Shown: positions 25,284-38,130 of the stretch, piece after piece
Layout: each line of letters begins with the position of its first letter
Position numbering within the stretch: the stretch's first letter is position 1
From: Motacilla alba alba
Lineage: Eukaryota > Chordata > Aves > Passeriformes > Motacillidae
Direction of reading: 5' to 3'
Length of the DNA stretch: 64,000 nucleotides
Assembly (NCBI RefSeq): GCF_015832195.1
Contig: NC_052046.1
Span: 37,042,911 to 37,106,910 of the forward strand
The notes under the pieces: model-generated
Database searches by the model: none
Told to the model about the DNA's origin: nothing
What the model saw: only the letters and a program-made list of their open reading frames with translations
Translations under genes and position numbers: made by a program

Positions 25284-26378
25284 CTAAAAAGGAAAAGTAA
25301 AATAAAATTAAGAACATGAATCAGCTGTCTGGAAGAAGTTACTCTGTGAATTGAGGTTTCCATCATGCTTGCTTTTTGTTCCCAAATAATTTTTATTCTA
25401 CTGCCATGGGCCAACAACAACAAAAAATCTGAAGACCATCACAATTAGATTTAGGTATCTCTCTGTCCAGTCTCAAGTTTTTTGGAGTAAAGCCAGAATG
25501 AAAGAGCTACAGCACTTCTCAGACTAGAAACCTCTGACCATAATAATGTATTCTCTTTCATTTAGAAATATATTATCTCAACTACATCTTAGGAACAGGT
25601 ATGTAGATTTAATTCAGTAAAGAGTCTGTATTAAACTTTCATATTGCAAAAGTTTGGGTTTAGAAGTAATCACCATGCATCGTGTGAAAAACAGGCTATA
25701 GACTCCTATTTTAGCACAGTGAGAAATAGTCTATAAAACATAATAATCAAAAGCAAGCAGGGGAAGATTCATCCCTAGGAAGACAATGAGCTTAAAACAA
25801 ATTGATTTGCCACAGATAAGTAGCTTCCATAATGATAACTCTAACACTGACCCTAGATATCTTAGTGCTTCTGAGTTTGGATGCTAAATCTGAAAGATAA
25901 GAAAAGCAAGCCCATTTTCTGTCTACCATGGAAAAGAAAAAAAAAAAACCCACACTATAGTATTTTACCTTCAGTTCTGAGGAAGCGACAGGTCTGTCAC
26001 TGATGAGATGAGGGAGGTAACTATGGTATCCTCTCCATGAATCTGTGAAATAAATTAACAGACTTCTACACTTTATATTAGGAAATAGAAGGAAAAAATA
26101 ATTTCACAAAGGTGACAGAAGCCACCTCCTGCCTGCATAGTATCATACATACCTCAATAAAGCAAGATCTTGAGGGAGGAGAAAGTGTGGTCATCAGACA
26201 TAGGATGCCTGCCATGCCACACATTCCCACCATGCCTCCCTGCACAGATATGGATAAGTTATTAAATAATTTATTACATATAGTCAGGTTTTATTTTAAG
26301 TGCATATATTTATTCTTCATGATCAAAGTGCTTATTGCTGGGATTTACCTGACACAGTAAGCCTTTAATAATGAGGAA
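25284..26378. other. Non-coding spacer, nothing recognised
   Basis: Unique AT-rich sequence with a short A run near 25937. Confidence 0.5.
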
Positions 26379-26400
26379 TAAAAAAAAAAAAAAAAAAAAA
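26379..26400. repeat. Poly(A) run
   Basis: Twenty-one or so consecutive A bases. No retrogene-like sequence is recognised upstream of it. Confidence 0.9.
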
Positions 26401-26438
26401 GAAGACAAAAATAAAGTTGGATTTTTAGGCCCTGCAGC

Positions 26439-26446
26439 TATATAAG
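26439..26446 (+). promoter_or_regulatory. TATA-like box ahead of a G-rich patch
   Basis: TATATAAG matches the TATA consensus, and the following 170 bases are richer in G+C (about 26510-26610 is G-rich). No transcript or gene is recognised downstream, so promoter function is only a possibility. Confidence 0.15.
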
Positions 26447-29400
26447 CTTTAGGGAGTGAAGCCCTGTGTGTAGTGCCTGTGCAGCACACGGACTGGTGTG
26501 CTCCAAATGAAATCACGATTCTCCTGCTGGAAGGGAGGCTGCGGGTGAGGTGAGCCAGAGGGCGGACAGATGTGAGTCTGCAGTGCGGAGGGGGAGGAGG
26601 AGGGAGAGATGAAATAGGCAAACGTGGAACATGCACAGAGCACTTAAAAACTGCACATTACGCTCTTTAACACCTTTTCTTTCTCCCCCAACATCCCAGT
26701 ACCTTCAGATTGAAAGGGCAATCCTCATCACAAATGATGCTGGCAAATCAAGTTCTTTTTAAAGACAAGATGACCTGCTGGAAGTCTTAAAACATCAAGA
26801 GAGAGGGAGGAAAAAAAAAAAGCAAAAAAAAAAAAAAAGCGAATCTACAGTCTCTGGATTTCAACACAGACATGAATGTGATATTCATAAGGAATAAATG
26901 CCATGCTGTCACAATCAGTGAGTCAAACCTGCCATGACTGATTTAAGTGGTGAACACAGTCTGAATCTAAAGCTTCAGGACAGAATAAGGGGCTGAATGC
27001 CAGTGAGATTCTGCTCCCTGAAAATAGAAATGTGGCTGCAGGAATTTGTCCCTCAGATCCTCAGCAGGCTCAGAAAGCAGAGTTGACCACAGACCAAATC
27101 ACTTCTCCAGCTCTCACACACAGTATCAAGGGCCTGTAAGACCGGACAAGAATTAAAATCAGGCACTTTGGGGAATGAGAAAAGCAAGTGTAGGACTATC
27201 AGTTTCCTTCTCAGAACAGTATCGCTTTGGTCTGGGACCTTACACAGGATCTACCAAACACTGCCAAGCCGCACAGCTCTTGAAATGTTTTGAAATACCT
27301 GGCTTCCACTGGCACTTTTCTTAACCTTAATTTTTCTTAGTTCCTTAACCTAAGGAATTTGCACTCTCAAGCATGAAGAATGCTGTCATGCAAATTTTAT
27401 CCCATTTTGCAATGATGATGGATGCTTCCTTTTTTCATGGCAATATCAGACTCTTTTCAAATCTGCAATGCTTGTTTTCACAGCAATGCTTGCAGCAGCA
27501 AGATTCAAAGGCTAAATTAATGGTACTATTTCATACTTTCACTTTATGTAATTTCATGCTTTTTCCACCCTTCAATTTAACTGACCCCAACATTACGTAT
27601 TATTTAAAGAGGACACCAGAATTACCTACTTTGCCCTGTACATTTTTTATTCATCCTCTATTACACCCCCTTCCCCCCACCTTTGACCTAAGAAGTTCAT
27701 TCTTTTTTTATCTTTTCATAAGGAACAGCTCGCTATCTTCAAAAATAAACCATTTACTGTCAATATAAGGAGATGGAGAGGCATGGTAAGAACATACTGT
27801 GAGGCTGAATGATATAATTGCAATTACTTTAACTTCTATTTTCTGCCTTGTTCTCTATGTTTTTTATCCATAATGCTTCAATAAGATGCACTGAGTAGAC
27901 CTTTTAGTTCCAGCTCTGCCTTTCTGATAATGTGGAAAATGTTATGGTTTTGTTTGCTCAAATGCAGTATAAGTATTGCATGGCTTTTGAGTGTGAAAAT
28001 CTTGTCTTTAAACACCAGAAGGTAGAAAAAGCTATACCGTAGGGCAGAAACGTTTGCTGGTGCGTTAGAGTGACCATCCATGCAAATCCTCTATTTCATC
28101 CACATACCAAGAGCTGTGCCTCACAGAGATGAAAGCAGAAAACTCACCATCTTCCACGAAACTTCTGGAGAAGTCTCCTCAGCAACTTAATCACCCTCTG
28201 GCAAAATGCCATTTCAAGGTGATTTATAAACCTGCAAATCCAGAGGCTAGCAGATTAGGCCACCTAGGATGAAAATATTTCCTCGAGTAGATGGCTGAGG
28301 TGAGCCTAGCATGCTGAAAAAGCCTTCAGACTGAATGTCATTGACAACCTCAGACTTAACGAACCCTCTCACACTGTCACCCAGAGTCTTTTCTCATTTC
28401 CTATATTTTCTCACTTAAAGTAATCTCTGCATACCTGTGTTGCTCATAGTAAAGGACTTGGGGCTTAGGGAAATGGTCCCAGAAAAGCAGGGTGTGACTT
28501 TCCGAAAAAATCAAATGAACTATTGAGTATGCCAGTGTTCCTGAAGACAGCTGCCTCTCCCACAGCTGGTGGAGCACACAGCCACATGAGGCACAGTTGT
28601 GGCTGAACCGCCAGTGGTCTGGCAGTCAGGCACTGCCTGCCACCACTCTCTATGAACCCAGTGACTGATGGCATGAGGGAATGAAAAAATCCCAAGTCTC
28701 AGACACCACAAACAAAGAAAGACACAAACTTCACCACAATCCACTTGTGATCCCAGTGGAACTTTATGAGTTTTTGGAAATTTAATGGGCCTGCTAGCAT
28801 GTTGGTCACTACGAATCATTTATTTTAATGCAAATGTCACAGCATCTTTATGGCCATTGATTGATCATTCTGAATTTGTACTACAGAGACCAAGGACAGA
28901 ATTTGTGAATTTTTCAGGTTTTAGTTAAAACTTTAGCTGCAACTTACTAAATGATCCATGCTGCGATGTAAAATACCATAGCAAAATGTTTTTTTTTTTC
29001 TTTTTGCACTGTGCCAGCACTTACCATTTTTATTTGTAGCTACTTTTTTATTTTTAAGGCTTTCTTTCTCCTGCAAACACTTGATGTAATACAGCCCACA
29101 ACACAGGGAATAAATGTAGCCATTATAAACACAGCACACTAAACACTGCTCACTTGCTCTTGTGCCATAAAGAAAACACAGTTACATTCATTCACAGAGA
29201 ATGACCGTATTCATGGCACTTGCTATGCTACTATTTTTACTTCAAACCTATAGTTAGATTCTATATTTTCAATCGTAGGAAAGGGAGAAACTTTCTCACT
29301 GGAATCTGTTTCCTAGTCCCTGGGACCACATAAAATGAAGGACATTGTCTAGCAATGATTTGAGAGAAAAAAAAGAAAAAAAAATCACAGGGTTAGAAAT

Positions 29401-32400
29401 ACAGCATGGACAACTCCATTTATGAGATTGATGCATTCCCACATGTTAGTAAATACAGCATGAGTGAACTAGTGGGTACTACACTGTGCTCCCTGCCTTT
29501 TGAAATCAGATGAGTCATGAGGTACCAGGGCAGCCCTGTCCTGTTTCACAGACTTCATCTTCACAAAGACAGACCTGAATTAAAAGTACAGGTCTCATAA
29601 AGCTAAAGAAAAGAAACTACACAGTCCTGCTTCACTGTTTTGTTTCTACAGTGGCTTTAGAAGGAATTAGGCTCATAAAGCAGGGTTCTGGTGTGATTTC
29701 ATTGTGTTATATATTTGTTAACTTACACCAAGCAGTGACTGTGCAATGAATGAATGACAAAATATCAAGAGCTCCAAACTCGCTCTCAGGTTATACTCAG
29801 GTTAAATTTCTTTGTATAAAATTTTTTTCAATCTCAAGGCAATGTTAGCAAAACCTCAATCTGTTCTTTCACAGGATGGCAAAACGCCAAGCCTTCAATT
29901 TTTGGATTAGACTGTGGTCCGGTTCATGATGTTTGCATTACAATAGCCAGTTTTGGCACAAGTGCTTCCATATAAATACCTTTTAGACTTTTAGAAGATA
30001 CCTATTTATATTTCAACATAGAGTGCAGAAATTAAGGAATCTCAGATGTCTGTCACAAAGTAATCCATTAAACTGACTCCCAAAAAACAGTGCCAATTTC
30101 TTCTCTGATGAAGTTGTTTTCAGCCATTTGGCAAGAACAAAACAACTTAAAAAGCAGAGCACTGTTTTGGCGGTATATTATACAAAGCAGCATACTTTAG
30201 TAATGTATTTCTTAAGCACAGTTCAACATTTTACAGAAAGATAACTGCTCTTTAGAAAAGCTTATTAGAGATGGCAAAAGTAAACTTTGAAAAATTGTGA
30301 AAAAATCTATTAATATTTGTTCAAATATATGTGTTTTCAAATTGTACAACATCTATTTCTCACACATTTTTTCCTAATATTTATTCTAAATATGCTGTAT
30401 CTTTATATGCATTGTGAGAAATCAGGTAGAACACATGATTGTAAAGAGAATATTTTTTTGACTTTGTAAAGTACCTGGAGAAGTAGCAAGAGTGGATGAG
30501 GAAATTGAAATAAACTTTTAGAAAAGAACAAGAAAAACACCTCAGGAGCATGCTGTTTGTTAGCTATGGGTTTAGATCTCTGCAGTCTGCTGTGTAGTAT
30601 CTGGCCTAGGAGTAAAAGAAAAGCTCCTGTTCTTGTACTCTTACAGATTTAGGAAGTCTAATAAGTCAAACAATGAATGCTCTTTTAATAATCACAAAAC
30701 CACAACTATTTCCTTGGTTTTATTCACCCCTTACAAATTTACACTCTGGTTTCATTGAAATTATAGAGCAGCTAAGATTTCATCCAGTATCCACTCTGAT
30801 CTGCAAGTTTAAATGACTAGGAAGTTCAAGATCCCCTGGGTTTTCAGTCTGAACACAGAAACACAAAAAAGTGAGCACCAAACTTGCTGTACTTTCCAGA
30901 CAGTCTGTGACCCCAGCAGTCTTCTGGCACCCGCTCACCCTGACCCTACAGCTGCTTTCAGGCCTGCCAGAGCGGACACTTCTCCTACATGGAAAAGCTG
31001 GAACGGCAGCACCAGCTTGTCCAGGTTTACCCAGTGAGAGAAGCTCCAAGGCATAAATTGACAGGCGCAAACTCGCTGGTTGTGGCTGCTCTGCATCCAC
31101 CCTCTCTTCCCCTTCCTCTCCATGCAAGAGGTCCAAAAAGTCATGAAAATACTGAGTCCGGGTGCTTTTTGTTTTTGATCAGGGGGAGAGGAGGTGTGGG
31201 GGGAAGGGGAGTTTTGGAAGCCAGCAGAACATGTTACCATGCTCTGACGGGAAGGATTCGTCCAGCAAGCAAGGACAATAGCTCACTTGTGCTGGGCCCT
31301 ACCACATCAGTGTCACACAGGAAGCGTATGCAAAGGCCACAGGGAGCAGACTACTGACCAACTATATTTTCACAGGAGGAGATGTAAACCTGATGGATTG
31401 AAGGAACATTACACATTGAACCTTGCTGGCAGGCTGGTCATATACAATAACAAATTTGCAGCTAAAGAGCACAGGGGTTTAATGAGCTTCCCTTACTTCA
31501 AAGAAATTTTTTCCTCTCCAACCAAATTTGGGTTTTTTCTTTCCTAGTCAGTGCTAGAATACCACAACACCTCAGTTATAATCCTAATTCAGCACCACAA
31601 CAAGCATGATGAATTTATTTTGTTGGGCAATTATTGGATTATCCAATTATTTGGATTTCAAAGCAGGGTGTGGGAGGGGAATCACAAAAAAACTTGCTGT
31701 TCCAGCATACAGAATAATCTGAATTCATGTTCACTTAGTATTTTATACATCTCTGGTCAATTATTCTATAGGATTGATATTTTTGTGAAATAGTTTCTCC
31801 CACAAGACTCTAGTGGCAGGATCAGCCATTTTTAAATGCACAACCTTGTGGGTAGAACCACCTTCTCAAACTCCTGGTTTTCATTGGAATGACTTGCAGC
31901 AGTTATGAATGAAACCTTCCTCTCAAGTTTCACAAGAATTTTAGAACATGTCTTAGGAGGAGTTTTCTATTGATAGATATAGCCAGCAGAATAGAAATAC
32001 AGATGTGTAAGGACTTGCCTGCTTGGACTAGTTTCATTTCATGCAACCAACAAGGAACCGTGAGCTAGACATTCCTTCTAGAATTTTGCAATACTTCCTT
32101 CATACTAAGAAGTCATAAATTACATTCTCCCAAAATAAATAAAAGAAGGTAATTCACAGCTAACAGCCTCAAATCATATAGTCATATCAGAAGAGGACTG
32201 GAGCAAGATCAATACCGTGGGACCCTCCAGGAACACAGGATTAAGGTAAGCATCCAAGAAAGTGATCTGCAAGCCACACTATAAAGGAAGGAAGTTTTTC
32301 TCCCTCCTTACCTCTGAAAGAACTGTTCCTGCTGGTTTTGACCTTGGGAACATATTTTTTATTAACCCTTACAAAGTGAGGCCAAGAAATAAGGCCAAGA

Positions 32401-34339
32401 AAAAGCAGACCATTCAGGTGTCTGAGAAACTTAGTATTTGCAGAAGCAGTAGTAAACCTCGAAGAGCACTCATGCCCCGGCAGACATCCATGCATACGGA
32501 TGTGGCAATGCCTCTGCCAGACTTCTGATCCCGCATGCACAGTGTGCAACTGCAGCACACACCAGTCAGATGGCCTGTAGATGAAAAACAGCTGTAGCCC
32601 TCTCTTGACTGATTCATGTAGGTTCCTTGCCAAATACAAAGCTGGAAGCCGTTTCATAGTGGCTACCAGGTGCTGCATGGACTTGCAACTTCTGCCTCCA
32701 GCCATTCGTGTAATCAGCATTTTTAGTCCCAAAAAAGGCAAAAATTAATAAGTTGACGTAAGGGACAGGTCATACACAAATATGTGCCTCTACAAAATCA
32801 CTAGCATAGTACATTTGCAAAATAGAATAGATGGTAAACTCTAGGACAATTTTTTGGGAATACAATTGTGAAAACTCATGCCAGTCTCCAGGAAGGGAAA
32901 CAAACCCATAATTTTGTCTGATAGCTCTTGTTCAATGTCTTCCAGTGAAGATGTAGGCAGCAGAGGTGTCCTTTTGTCGTGAAGAATAGACCGTTGCCAA
33001 GCTTCTGTTGTGCATGTAGAATTCAGAGTTTGGCTATGTCTGGCTGGTAACAGATGTTACATCTTAGTTTGGTTCCCATTATCAGATCAACCCACCAAGT
33101 GATGAGCCCAGGCCCAACAGGGATTTTAGAAGAAGGCCTCTTTTTTCTGTAGCCTGGCTGAATAATCTCATATGGTAAGCACTTTTGCCTTTTGTCTCCT
33201 TGTTAACTTATTCCAACATACACCCAGAAACGAGGAAAAGGAAGCCCCTCTTTTCATGCAATGTTGTTCTCCTGGAATTTGACCAAACTCAAGAGGGCTC
33301 TCACAAAGCTTAGCCAAGAAGGCACAGAAAGGTGGCCTGATCTAGTCTTGCTTTCTTGGGACAGGTCAGTAATACGTACATGAGCCTATTTACACCTATT
33401 TCACCCAGACCCTTACACTGGATGCAGAAAGAGGTTGTCCCGCAGTTCCAGGGCACCACAGGATTATCTTTATCCTGCAATAGCCATCCCACAGCTGTAT
33501 GGAAATTCTGGTGGAATAAAGAAAATGTCTCTGATAAGCAACAGGCTGCTAAACTGTTTGATTTCTTCCAACATTAAATGAAACTCTGAACATGTCTAAA
33601 GTTCTTCAGGCTCTTATTTATGTCTCCTCCTACTTGTTTTTGTAGAGGAATTAATTTTGTTAAGGAGTGTCTATTTCTTCATACTTTTGCATAAAAAAAG
33701 TTTAGCTTACTCTTGATGCACTATTTCAAGTGATTATCACTTCAAGCTTATAAATCTACATAGCAGCATATAAAAACAAATTAATATTCATATTAATTGA
33801 TGTTTCAGACACCTAGAACTCAGTCTGCCTCCCTTTCTATTATTTTTTTCCCTTCCCACAGGTTTATGCTAAGTGTTATAAGTACAGGAAAATTTTGATA
33901 ACAAACATGAGAAAAATAGAGGGAGGCAGATAATGGTAAACACAACCATCTGGCTTACAACAGTCCTCTAAACATCTACTAAAAAGTACCGAAATCTCTG
34001 TATTCTTGGTTCTTTATCCTCTGTATTTATTTCATACTCAGTCAATAATATTTTGTTATGGAATGAAGCTTGACCTCTAGTTTTGAGTTTATATCAAATC
34101 TCACTGGTACGTATGAGTTATTAAGAGTATAGACTAATCCAAAAAGAAAATAATTATCTCATCAAAAGCACCTCTATAAAGGACTAGAGAAAAAGGGACA
34201 AAAGGATGGGTCATGGAACAAAGGAGAAAGTTAGGTTGAACTTGGAAAGCAAGTGCCCTGCTCAGCATCAACTACCACTAGAAATAGTTTCATTATTAAT
34301 AGCTTTTGTCTTAAACTAGACATGAGAAAGTTAAATGCA
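26447..34339. other. Long non-coding stretch
   Basis: No gene or repeat family recognised. A-rich runs occur at 26809-26838. Two patches richer in G+C, about 30880-31260 and 32240-32740, carry minus-strand frames of 118 and 166 codons whose sequences resemble no family I know. The remaining sequence is AT-rich and unique. Confidence 0.45.
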
Positions 34340-34373
34340 TGAAGGCCTGAACAATTTGAAGGCCTGAACAATG
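34340..34373. repeat. 17-bp tandem duplication
   Basis: TGAAGGCCTGAACAATT is followed directly by the same 17-mer with one difference at the last base. Confidence 0.9.
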
Positions 34374-34432
34374 ATTTCTGAGAGTATATAAATTTCTTAA
34401 AGCATTCTTAATACCCTACATGCCCTGAAATG

Positions 34433-34625
34433 ACTTTTGTTTTGTTTCATTGTTGTTTTTTGGTTTATTTATTTCTTTGGTTTGGTTTTGGTTTGGTTTT
34501 TTGTTTGTGTATTTGTGGGGTTTTTTTGTTTGTTTTGTGGGGTTTTTTTTTTGTTTTTGTAGGGTGGTTGGTGGGGGTTTTTTTTGGGTTTTGGAGGGGT
34601 TTTTGTTTTGTTTTTGGTTTTTTTG
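34433..34625. repeat. T/G-rich low-complexity tract
   Basis: The plus strand is almost free of A and C for nearly 190 bp, in TTTG, TTTGG and GGGTTTT patterns. The Phe/Val/Gly frame (plus) and Lys/Gln/Pro frame (minus) here are consequences of composition. Runs of G at 34562, 34573, 34586 and 34596 could form a G-quadruplex. Confidence 0.9.
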
Positions 34626-35433
34626 ACTCTTTACATTTCTGGTGTTATTTGTTTGTATATTTGAACCTGTAGTACCTGTGTAGACCTGTCTGAAAACTCT
34701 TCTTTCTGAGGCATATTCCAATGAAAAGAAATAAAATTTCTCTGCACAGAGAAAGAACCATATTTGTTTAGTGAAGAAATTAAATGGGAAGCAAAAGCAA
34801 GTGCCAATACATCAGAAGAACCATAGAGTTATTAACTCCATGTAGTTTTACAAAGGGTAGAATGCCTCTGAACAAGAATCTGCTCAAAAGCCTTCACTTA
34901 AATGTATTTCTCTTCTTTTGAAGAAAATAAAGACAAGACCTATTTCCATTAAGTTTTCAAGGAATTATTTTTCTATTCTTTTTTTTTTTTTGTGTAGGAA
35001 TTCAGAGAGGAATAAAATTTCATGGAAGCTTTCCCAGATAAAAAATATAGCAGATGAGGAAATAATAGTAGTGGTTTGACATAATTGACTTTCTGGGAGG
35101 TTTTACATTACAGAGAAGAAAATATTTTCCAAACGTTTGATGAACTTTGGCAGTATATTTGAAAATTTTTACATACAAATTAAAGAAAAATTGAAGAGCA
35201 CAGATATCAAGTACTCAGTAAAGGAATGCAACATTTGGAAGAATGAAATTCTAGTTTTAAAGTTTCTTAATTATCGATGTGACTGTGTCACACTGCAAAA
35301 ATAATCCTTGCTTATTCTGTAACTATACTGCATGATTTTCTTGAACTTCCTCTACAGCAACTAAAAGTGCCAAGGACAGGATATGAGATGGGATGGCCCA
35401 CTGGTCTGAATAATTTCTTTGAACCAATGCCAA
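34626..35433. other. Non-coding spacer, nothing recognised
   Basis: AT-rich unique sequence between the T/G tract and the ERVL LTR remnant. Confidence 0.5.
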
Positions 35434-35640
35434 TCTCATGCTTTAATCCCAGACAGCAATTACCACACAGCCACTCAATCACTAGCCTTCTGTTGGAATG
35501 GGGGAGAGAATCAAAAGGGTAAAAGTAGGAAAACTTGTGGTTTGAGGTAAGTACAGCAACAGTAATAGAAAGGAGAACAACAAAAAGACAAGAGACATAA
35601 AATCTATTAAAAACAAGCTATGCAAAAAAAGAGAAGAACA
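35434..35640 (-). mobile_element. 3' end of an ERVL-type LTR (remnant)
   Basis: Reverse-complemented, the stretch follows the same order of words as the 3' end of the solo LTR at 40842-41481: an ACAAGTTTTC block, a T-rich stretch, GATTCTCTCCCCCAT, GTGGCTGTGTGGTA, and a final GGGATTAAAGCATGA. It therefore lies at the 3' side of the minus-strand ERVL body to its right, which is where a 3' LTR belongs. The U3 part is missing or too decayed to see. No target duplication could be found. Confidence 0.7.
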
Positions 35641-38130
35641 AAATCCACCTTGTTTGTCAGCATTAGGGGATCTACTAGTCAGGCTGCCCCTGTCCAATCA
35701 AATCTTTTATTTACTGTAGAAGGGGAAAATGTTCCTACATTGAACAAAAAAAATATGCTGGGGAAAGCAGTCTGCATTACTCTTGCCTCAGGCAAAGGCA
35801 GACCCAGCTCTGATATTGCTTTTGCTCAAGGACCTGAGTGACTGGGGTTTCCTATCTGAGCTTGCTGTGCAACAAGTGCAACTCACTCCACACAGCACAA
35901 CTGAATGATGTGTAGAGGAGACCCCTCCTTTGGTTGCCCAGCCCAGCATTGGCAATCAGGGTGACTCGAGAAGCTGTGATTCAGTGCCCATCACTTCCAG
36001 AACACCTTGAAACCCTTTGTAAGCTTCCAGCATCTCCTTTTCAGCTGGACTATAATGGGCTTCGGATTCTCTGTATGCCAAATTCCAAAGCCCTAACAGT
36101 TGACCTTGAGATTTCCCCTGCTACTTTCTGTCAGAGGCTCCAGGAAAGACCATCCTCCCCAGCCGCAGTGGAGAACACATTGATTACAACTTATGAATGT
36201 TAAATTATCACCGACTAAAGTGGGTGAGTTTATTCAAATTTGAATAAACTGAGTTTATTCAAATTCTTGCTGTTGCTCAGAGCCCCATGTGAAAACTGAT
36301 TTTCTTACCAGTTTTTGATAAAGAGGGCCAACACACTGACTGCAGTTTGGGGTGTGCACTCTCCAAAACCCCACAAGACCTAAGAAAGCTTGTTTCCTGT
36401 TTTCTAGTTGGTGGAAACACTGCTGTTATCTACTTTATCTCATCCATTGAGACATGATTTCCATCTTGCCATCTGACTCCTAAAAACCAGATCTACTGTA
36501 TAGGTCCCTTGATGTCACTTTTGTTTAGAGCAAAGTCAGGCCATTTTCTTCCCATTTTTCTTTTCAAAAACCTCACCTGCTATGTGTTTCTCCATACAAT
36601 GATGTTATCAATATATTCCAGGTGTTCTGGAGCTTCACCCTGCTCCAGTGCAGTCTGGATCAGTCCACAGCAGATGGTGGTGCTGTGTTTCTGTCCCTGG
36701 CAGTCAGTTCCAGTCATCCCTCCAAGTGAAAACAAACTGTGGCCTGCTCTCTGCTGCCAGAGGGATTGAGAAAAACACATCAGCAATGTCAGTGGTGGAA
36801 CCACTTGGCTGCCTTTGGCTCGTGTTGGTATTGAAGCTCCAGAATGTTGGGTGTGGCAGCACTCACAGCTGGCATTCACTCAGGCCATTGACAATCCACT
36901 CTTAGTCTCCATCCCCATTAGACTTTCACACTTGCCATATGGGGCTGTTAAGGTGTAAGCAGGTCCTGCTGATCACTCCTTGGCTCTCCAGCCAGCAAAC
37001 CACCTCATGGGTAGGAGTTACAGAGTCTCCGCTGGAGCTTTATTACCACCCATGCACCACTGTGGTGGTGGATGGCACCTGCTGTTCTTCAGCAACCCCA
37101 CAACAGGACAGTCCTCTGAGAGATCAGGCTAGGTAGACAGATGCTAATTTCCTCTGCCTCCAAGGTGCAAACCTCTAAGGTCAATTTACCATTTCTGGTC
37201 CTTGAATTTCCCTCTTCTGGGATAGTCTATGATGAGGATGCCTCTGGGCCAGTGACAATGAGTTGCTTTTGCCACTCATTCCCAATCAAGCTGACTCAAG
37301 ACTCACATAAAGTCCACTGTTTGGATCCCCCTGTCACGAGTGGGTTCTGTCTCTGCATAGTCTGATGGCATTAGGATACACTTTGCATTGCACCAGTGTC
37401 TACTAAAGCCTCGTACTCCTGCGAGGCTGCTGTGCCAGGCCATCAAATCCACACAGTCCAGTAAACCTGGTTGTCCCTGTGCTCCACCTGGCTGAAGGCA
37501 AGGCCCATCTAAATCCTGGTCAGTATTCATTATTCACTTCTTGTAAATACAAATCAGAAGTCTCTCTTTATAAGGATCAGAAATAAGACCCTTCCTGTCT
37601 GTTTGGGAACTGCACACTGAAAACCAGAGCAGCAATTTTCCTTGAAGAACACTGTTTTGTGATTGGTTTTCCCTGCAACTCATGCGCCCATGCCTCTAGG
37701 GTCAAAGCAGATGTTCCATAACCCTTCATCATTTCCTCTCCATGGTCATGCAGGCAAAACCATAGAGTGGCCCATGGTGTGCACCCACGGTATCCTCTCT
37801 GAGCAGAGGAATGCTTATTCCTAATTCATAAGATACTGATCCCTACACATGGGGGGTACATCCTCTTCAAAATGTGGGAACCCCTAGGACAGTTTCTCCA
37901 TAGGCAACATGCAGGCCTGGAGGAAGGAAGAGAGACTTTCTCTGTAATTACAGAGCTATCCAGCCAATTCAATCCACATTTCATCCCTCTGTGTCTTTCT
38001 AAATCATTACTGCCAATAAGTTTGCATAACACATGGCTTACTTACAGGGACATGGCATCAGAAGAAGAATCACTAAATATCCAGAGTTCCACTTCAGGAT
38101 CATCTTCACATGCTCAGCTGAATTACCCAG
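35641..38130 (-). pseudogene. Decayed avian ERVL provirus body (gag-like, protease, reverse transcriptase)
   Basis: On the minus strand the order from right to left is as expected for a provirus. A gag-like part lies at about 37560-38130. A retroviral-type aspartic protease follows, with the active-site motif DTGA at 37389-37400. Reverse transcriptase is at about 36380-36930 with the catalytic box at 36592-36615, and RNase H or downstream pol sequence is at about 35850-36200. The reading frame is broken many times: a stop follows six codons or so after the protease motif, stops interrupt the reverse transcriptase upstream of the box, and frames shift between parts. The catalytic box reads YIDN where the family has YIDD, so a metal-binding aspartate is lost. 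The 5' LTR and the start of gag are absent. It is a non-functional fossil. The ERVL assignment rests on family-typical word order around the protease and reverse transcriptase; 35641-35850 is the least certain part. Confidence 0.8.
36227..36265. repeat. 24-bp perfect palindrome plus a third arm
   Basis: AGTTTATTCAAA (36227-36238) meets its exact reverse complement (36239-36250) with no loop, and the arm is then repeated in direct orientation at 36252-36265. It sits inside the ERVL remnant and was probably formed after insertion. Confidence 0.9.

Noticed and set aside
30780..31136. 118-codon minus-strand frame in a G+C-richer patch
   Set aside because: Some protein-like stretches, but no recognised family. 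Competing frames on both strands are equally open, so there is not enough to call an exon.
32241..32741. 166-codon minus-strand frame
   Set aside because: No recognisable domain, arbitrary residue order and a length compatible with chance in 64 kb. No convincing splice sites were seen.
34416..34721. Frames of 80 and 101 codons rich in Phe/Val/Gly or Lys/Gln/Pro
   Set aside because: Composition artefact of the T/G-rich tract.
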